From Zancudomyces culisetae (taxonomy: Eukaryota; Kickxellomycota; Harpellomycetes; Harpellales; Legeriomycetaceae), in assembly GCA_001969505.1 (NCBI GenBank), contig LSSK01000970.1, positions 1 to 12,245 on the forward strand: DNA of 12,245 bases, read 5' to 3'. The notes beneath the pieces are model-generated. The model searched no databases, was not told the DNA's origin, and worked only from the letters and a program-made list of their open reading frames with translations. Of the stretch, positions 7,555-12,245 are shown piece by piece (the stretch's first letter is position 1; every line of letters begins with the position of its first letter). The translations under genes and the position numbers were made by a program.

Positions 7555-8190
7555 TCGATTACCAGGGAAGAACACACGTAACCTTATTAGTATTTCCAAG
7601 CCAATATCCCAGATTCATGTATAGTTATGGATAACAGGGTTAAACCAAACAAACTCAGGCAAAAAAAAAAAGTACAACTGTGTCCTGTGATAAATACGAG
7701 CTGATGAATGTGTTTAATACATTTTTCCAATTATACCTTGATTATACAAATCAATCCAACATCTAGAAATGAGATTTAAAGAAAAAGGTGAGGTATTAGG
7801 TTTTTTTGATGCCTAGTATTCCTCTATACACGTCTCTGTTTAATGATTACTACATACTTTTTGGCTTTCATAAAGCACAAAATAATTTATGTTAAAGAGT
7901 CTCAATCACAGTTTGTATCTAAGCAGGCTAACTATTCAAGGTGATTCTTGACGCCTCTTTGTGTTTATAATCCACCTTTTACTATAAAACTGACTGAAAA
8001 ATGGGAATATTTCTGAAATAACACTGTTCCTTGAAATATACTAGCATCAGTAATTTCGCGCTTCTTTATTTTTAACGTATATTGTAAATCGTTGTAATTC
8101 CACTCATTGCCAAAATAGACCTGATGAACTAATGTTACTTTGAAAATCCAAACATAAAACATAAAACGGAACCGATTTCAAATCAATGAA

Positions 8191-8213
8191 ATGATCTATG
8201 GCCCATAGATCAT
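8191..8213. repeat. 23-bp palindrome, 11-bp arms around one base
   Basis: ATGATCTATGG (8191-8201) is followed by one C and then its exact reverse complement (8203-8213). The flanking bases do not extend the match. It could be a binding site for a dimeric protein or a hairpin-forming sequence. No gene is close: the small gene ends 740 bp upstream. Confidence 0.7.
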
Positions 8214-8273
8214 GTGAATGCAATGTGCCACTATCAGCACAAGCATTTCTGCTCATTCGTGTTACATTACTTA

Positions 8274-8298
8274 GGGGGAAGGAGGGGAAGGGGGGGGG
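8274..8298 (+). other. 25-nt pure polypurine tract with G-quadruplex potential
   Basis: The tract is G5, AAGGA, G4, AA, G9 with no pyrimidine. The G9 run can supply two G-tracts, so four tracts with short loops are available. Both quadruplex and triplex (H-DNA) forms are plausible. It lies 61 bp after the 23-bp palindrome. Confidence 0.55.
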
Positions 8299-8838
8299 CA
8301 GTGGATAAGCTTACAATATTTTGTCACAGGTGAACGCAGAAGCACGTGAAGAGGAATTCATATGTCCTTTTCGCTAAAGTGTCACATATGTGCAAAGTAT
8401 TGATACATGCGGCTGTTGAGCCAGTTATCAGTGTGGATACTCCAATTCAGATACACATTCCCCAACTTTTTGTCGTGTACCCAGTCAGTCATACCTGCAT
8501 AAGCTTCAGTTTCTACCGCCATATGGTATTGTGAATGAAATAAAAAAGATATAATAGTACAGATTTTAAATCACAACCAAATATAGCGGGTCCTTTCGTA
8601 CTTGATTTGCATAACCCTTCATAGCCATATGATTATGTTACTACAATCATCTTACAAATTGTCGGGTGGGATATATCTGGGTGGTGTAATGTTTTCTAAA
8701 AGTAAGACCCTTCCTCTTTCCCTTTTCATCCATACATTTTTGTAGTTTTGTTTTTTTAAACTGTATTTTGATTGAATGCGGTCACACAATGACGTGCTTT
8801 GAAGGTAAGTTGAATCGGGTTGGTGCAACAAAAAAAAA

Positions 8839-8850
8839 GGGGAGGGGAGG
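8839..8850 (+). other. short G-rich tract
   Basis: G4-A-G4-A-GG follows an A9 run. It continues the pattern of G-runs on the plus strand in the intergenic DNA. Confidence 0.4.
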
Positions 8851-9891
8851 AAGTTTATTGTGGGATGCCCTGAACTTGAACAGGCATAAAGTCAGCACAG
8901 GTACAGCTTGGGTATTTCGTTTAGGTTATGGTTTATGCCGTTTTTGTAGTGGTGAAAAGGAAAAATTATCATCAGGGCATGATTATTAAGGGAATATATC
9001 AAATCTTCCACTAGCATAATAAATAAAAAAGGTGGGTGGAAGAAGGATGAAATGCAAAAAGTTGGTCTATATTATTTTCTTCATTTTCGTTTTAGGATAC
9101 ATTACACCGACGTCCTCATAAAGAACACCAAAACAATGCGATTTTAGGAATTTGTGCTGAAAATCAACCATCAATGTAAATCAGTATTATTATGATAGTC
9201 GTGCAAAGAAAAAAGCTATCATTTTGTGTAACTTTTGATCCTATTTTTCTGATATTTATATTTGGTCATTTCTTTTTGAAGTTGTTTGTTAAACGTTACA
9301 ACAAGATAATGTTCTAGATTTGCTTTTAGAATTTTGTGTAAAGTTGAATTGAGCATTAGTAATATCTACTACACTTGTTACTAATTTATTTTTAGTTTGA
9401 AGACAAGATAAACGGGTTATCAGTTTATGTATCGAAATGATTATCTTGATAACAAAGTAAGGTGGGAAAAAGAAGGAAATATAGATATGTTGGGGAGAAA
9501 ATAAATCTTGACCCATTCCTTTATCAAAGAGTTAAACACACTGGAGCTGTGGGCTTAAGCTTGTAAAAAAAAAGCAAATAGTTATGCAGATAACAGTATA
9601 ATGATGTAGAACTTATGGCAAAGGGTAATGAATGATAATGATGACTTTTAGGTTTACTCAGTGTCAAATGTTCTAGCAGTTGATTGTATTTCTGTGTAAC
9701 CGTTTTGAAAACTAATGGGTTTCCATCATCATCTTTCAACCTTTTTGATTACGTGAGGGCTGTTACCAGAATTATTAATTACAAGCAATTTGTGTGGTAA
9801 TAATAGGCGAAGAGTGTCATAAAACAACCCCTTTCCAATGGATTTTGAATATTGTCAAATATTATTTCACAAAGTATTTCGTGAGAGAAAA

Positions 9892-9927
9892 ACGAAAATA
9901 AAAGTAAAAGTGAAAGTGAAAATGAAA
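9892..9927 (+). repeat. degenerate hexamer repeat NYRAAA, six units
   Basis: Consecutive hexamers ACGAAA, ATAAAA, GTAAAA, GTGAAA, GTGAAA and ATGAAA occupy 9892-9927, with further GAAA-containing bases trailing to about 9957. On the opposite strand this makes an artefactual frame of alternating Phe with Arg, His or Tyr. It is best read as a low-complexity microsatellite-like tract. Confidence 0.6.
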
Positions 9928-11224
9928 ACGGAAACGCAGAAACAGGACGAAAAACAACACATTTGTAATGATTTTTAGGTAATTGGGAAAAAGGATAACT
10001 GCCTGGAAAAAGTAAGAAAAAAAAGATGGTTCATTACAAACTCCGCTGCGTCCACGTTTTAATCGCAACAAATGGATTCAAAATACTTTTCCCTGCTTTA
10101 TTTGGGAAAGAATTATCTAAACGTGTACCTAAACGCAAAAGTACTAACAGGCTGTGTATGTGTTGAAAGCTACTTTAATATCATGGGGATTTATCACGTG
10201 AATGGTTTGTACTGGCGAGTCATTGTAGCATAGGTTCAGTAAATGAGCGAATATTATAAAAGCTTTTTTAAAAAAAATGCCACAATACAAAATAAGCCAG
10301 TCCAAAAGCCAGTATACACAGAGATTGCCCCCCCATCCCTTCCGTTGCTGTCCCTTCCTCAAACAGATAAAAGAATGTATCAGGTTCAATGTTAGGTTCC
10401 TATCTGTCTTACGATTCTGTTAATGCTGTGAAGACTAGGTGTGCGCAATTGAGAGATCAATAATGTTTTTTTTGAAATTTTTTTTTTGTCGGAGTAAGAA
10501 GAATTTAAATGTACCAATATCATTTATTTTTCATAATGCAAAAAAGATAAAGTTATTAGTACTGGATGATAGCTGTTGTAAAGTTAATAAGAGACAGCTA
10601 GTCAAAAGAAAGCAATTCATTCATACAGTTAATTATAACCAACATTTCTCAACGTCAAATTTGTTTTCCAGTGACAAAAAAAAAGTGGGTTGAGGAAATA
10701 ATGGCTTGATCCGATTATACCTTTTTCTTAATTTTTTACATAGTTGTCAAGAACCCGGTCTTTCAGTAAAGAAAAGTTTGTATTGGTAGGTTATGGTACA
10801 AACAAAATTTAACAACTATCTATTATTCTTTTTCTTATACGATGGAAAAGCAAAGAAGAAAGTAAAAAAAAAACTCAAAAAAGGTAAATAAATAACGCTT
10901 AGAATTTAATGGTTACCTGAAGATAACCCAACCAGCTGAAACTATCCATACTGACTAGAAGATTTGTAAAACTATTACAAAGCAAAAAATTTATAATAAG
11001 CACCCAGTAAACAAAAGGCTCAACGGTAATTAGCTAATGTCCCGTAAATCACTTTTTTCAAGCCAGATTCCAGCATTTAATAATAACGGATTTTTTTGTT
11101 TTTTTTTTGTTTTGCTTTGCTTAGTCATGCTTTATGTTGTACTTTTGGATCCTTTTTGACCATTTGAAAATTATACAACAGCGAAAAAAGGAAAAAATGT
11201 AATTTGTATTCAAAAGGTATTCAT

Positions 11225-11276
11225 GGGTGGAAGGGGGCGGGTGTGCGTGTGCTTATGTGCGTGTGCGTGTGTGTTA
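11225..11276 (+). other. G-rich tract plus GT/GC alternating tract
   Basis: G3, G2, G5 and G3 runs (11225-11241) lead directly into a nearly perfect alternating purine-pyrimidine stretch of GT and GC steps (11241-11275), broken once at a TT near 11253-11254. This is a good candidate for Z-DNA. It parallels the block at 2480-2532. Confidence 0.5.
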
Positions 11277-11455
11277 CTTGCGTCTTGTTTCATGATATAC
11301 GATTTATTGGTTGGGGGGGTTTTTTTCTTCCAAAAAGTACATATTTTGTGACATTTTGAGTATGATACTGATTATTCAAAAAACTTGCAAAATATTGTTC
11401 AACTTTTTATTTTTTTTCATAGCAGACTGAATTAAAGTAAATCGATCAATTTTCT

Positions 11456-11473
11456 TAATGCAGAAATGCATTA
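11456..11473. repeat. 7-bp inverted repeat with GAAA loop
   Basis: TAATGCA (11456-11462), GAAA, TGCATTA (11467-11473). As RNA this would be a hairpin capped by a GNRA tetraloop. It is short enough to be chance and has no flanking conserved structure I can see. Confidence 0.3.
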
Positions 11474-11727
11474 GTGCAACAAGAAAAAACACACATGTAT
11501 CAAATTGAGCAAAACAATGACAAATAGAATCATCATTGTTGGCTTGTGATCATGATTGAAGTGCTATACTGGCGGGGGTTACATCAGAAGTTTCCAGTAT
11601 TATTATGAAAAAAACGAATATAGATCCTGCGATTTTCAAGCCATTGCTTTTGTAATTGGGTCTCGCTGCGATTCAATCTGATATCACTATCAGGTTCCAT
11701 TTATTTTTTTTTGAATTTTTATGTATT

Positions 11728-11782
11728 GGGGCAGGGGGGAGGCGGGTGGAGGAAGAAGAAAAGGAGGGAAGGAGGGTGGGGG
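11728..11782 (+). other. polypurine and G-rich tract
   Basis: G4, G6 and G3 runs at 11728-11746 are followed by a 29-nt pure polypurine stretch (11748-11776), a T and G5 (11778-11782). The combination offers quadruplex and triplex potential on the plus strand. The antisense frame across it, with many Ser, Pro and Thr, is only the complement of this tract. Confidence 0.5.
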
Positions 11783-12245
11783 TGTGAGTTGAAGTAGAAA
11801 ATAGGACAGTTGTAGGGTTACAGAATTGACAAGTTTTAAATGTCAATAAAACGAGGTACATGCAGAAAAGGCTGGATTTAGAAAGCAGCGACCACTTGTG
11901 TAGTGGATTTAGACCCTAAGAGTAATAACTGTTGCTTTGTTTATGTTAGAAAAGACAAACTGCATTAGAGAAGACTGAATTTGATGAAATTACAAATTGG
12001 ATCGATAATCCATAAGCTACACTATTGAAGTTTTTATATTTATTTCTAACAGTGTCCTTTGTCTATTTTTTTTTTTGAAGTAGAATGTTGAGTAGGCATT
12101 TTTGTGGTAATTAACAGAACAGTATCAGCAAGCTTAATTGCGATGATTAAATTAAAAAAATGATAAAATAAAAGCAATAGGCAGAAAATGATGCAAACAA
12201 AGATTGGAAAACTTCATTTTTCACAAAAAGTAAAGGTATGATTCA

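Larger units (their letters stand above)
7555..12245. other. gene-free downstream region of about 4.7 kb
   Basis: No frame longer than 84 codons occurs on either strand and none has recognisable domains. Several open only at GTG or TTG, and others are by-products of purine tracts or GAAA repeats. The region is AT-rich with long A and T runs. It contains a palindrome at 8191-8213, CACGTG boxes at 8343 and 10195, G-rich tracts at 8274-8298, 8839-8850, 11225-11241, 11313-11319 and 11728-11782, one C7 run at 10328-10334, and a hexamer repeat at 9892-9927. Non-coding RNA genes or a spliced gene could be missed. Confidence 0.6.

Noticed and set aside
8768-8989. 73-codon frame containing a GTAAGT donor-like site
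   Set aside because: It starts only at TTG, no matching branch point and acceptor restore an extended frame, and there is no family resemblance.
10142-10150. TACTAACAG, a branch point joined to a 3' splice site
   Set aside because: No donor site or open exon lies on either side, and the frame after it closes within 17 codons.
10193-10200. ATCACGTG, a match to the yeast centromere element CDEI
   Set aside because: No CDEIII-like sequence lies at the right distance beyond an AT-rich spacer. More likely a lone E-box or a chance match.
10463-10693. 76-codon ATG frame, Lys- and Phe-rich
   Set aside because: It consists largely of T- and A-run translations, with no promoter-like context and no recognisable family. 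Chance is more likely in this AT-rich DNA.

Overview
The window looks like nuclear DNA of a fungus. The one large gene encodes a eukaryotic two-lobed 6-phosphofructokinase with the N-terminal glyoxalase-like (VOC) extension typical of fungal PFK subunits. Its 3.1-kb reading frame has no introns. The flanks are AT-rich with long A and T runs, TATA boxes and ATG-free leaders, as in yeast-like and early-diverging fungi. CTG reads as leucine at conserved positions, so the CTG-to-serine yeasts are unlikely. Some PFK signatures (GGDAQGMN near the start, a WW motif near the C-terminus) look more animal-like than those of baker's yeast. I therefore leave the placement open between a non-CTG budding yeast and an early-diverging (Mucoromycota-like) fungus.

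Layout: 1-2934 has no gene I can support. It contains a possible transposon end at about 477-506, short inverted and tandem repeats, and several G-rich tracts, all with G on the plus strand. The PFK promoter has a TATA box at 2939 and a 209-nt ATG-free stretch before the start codon at 3176. The PFK gene runs 3176-6277. A 0.8-kb pyrimidine-rich intergenic region follows, with a cluster of alternating purine-pyrimidine DNA centred on a 24-bp perfect palindrome. A second gene in the same orientation (7103-7450) has a TATA box at 6933 and an ATG-free leader. It encodes a small, cysteine-free, probably secreted protein that I do not recognise. From 7451 to the end, about 4.8 kb holds no convincing gene, but has a 23-bp palindrome, G-rich and polypurine tracts, a GT-rich Z-DNA-like stretch and a hexamer repeat.

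The two genes have separate promoters and no visible functional link: PFK commits sugar to glycolysis in the cytosol, while the small protein is predicted to enter the secretory pathway. The most striking internal signal is a switch in codon choice and strand composition within the PFK gene, from purine-ending to pyrimidine-ending codons at about 4.5-4.8 kb. I see no CRISPR array, tRNA, rRNA or convincing new multi-gene system.
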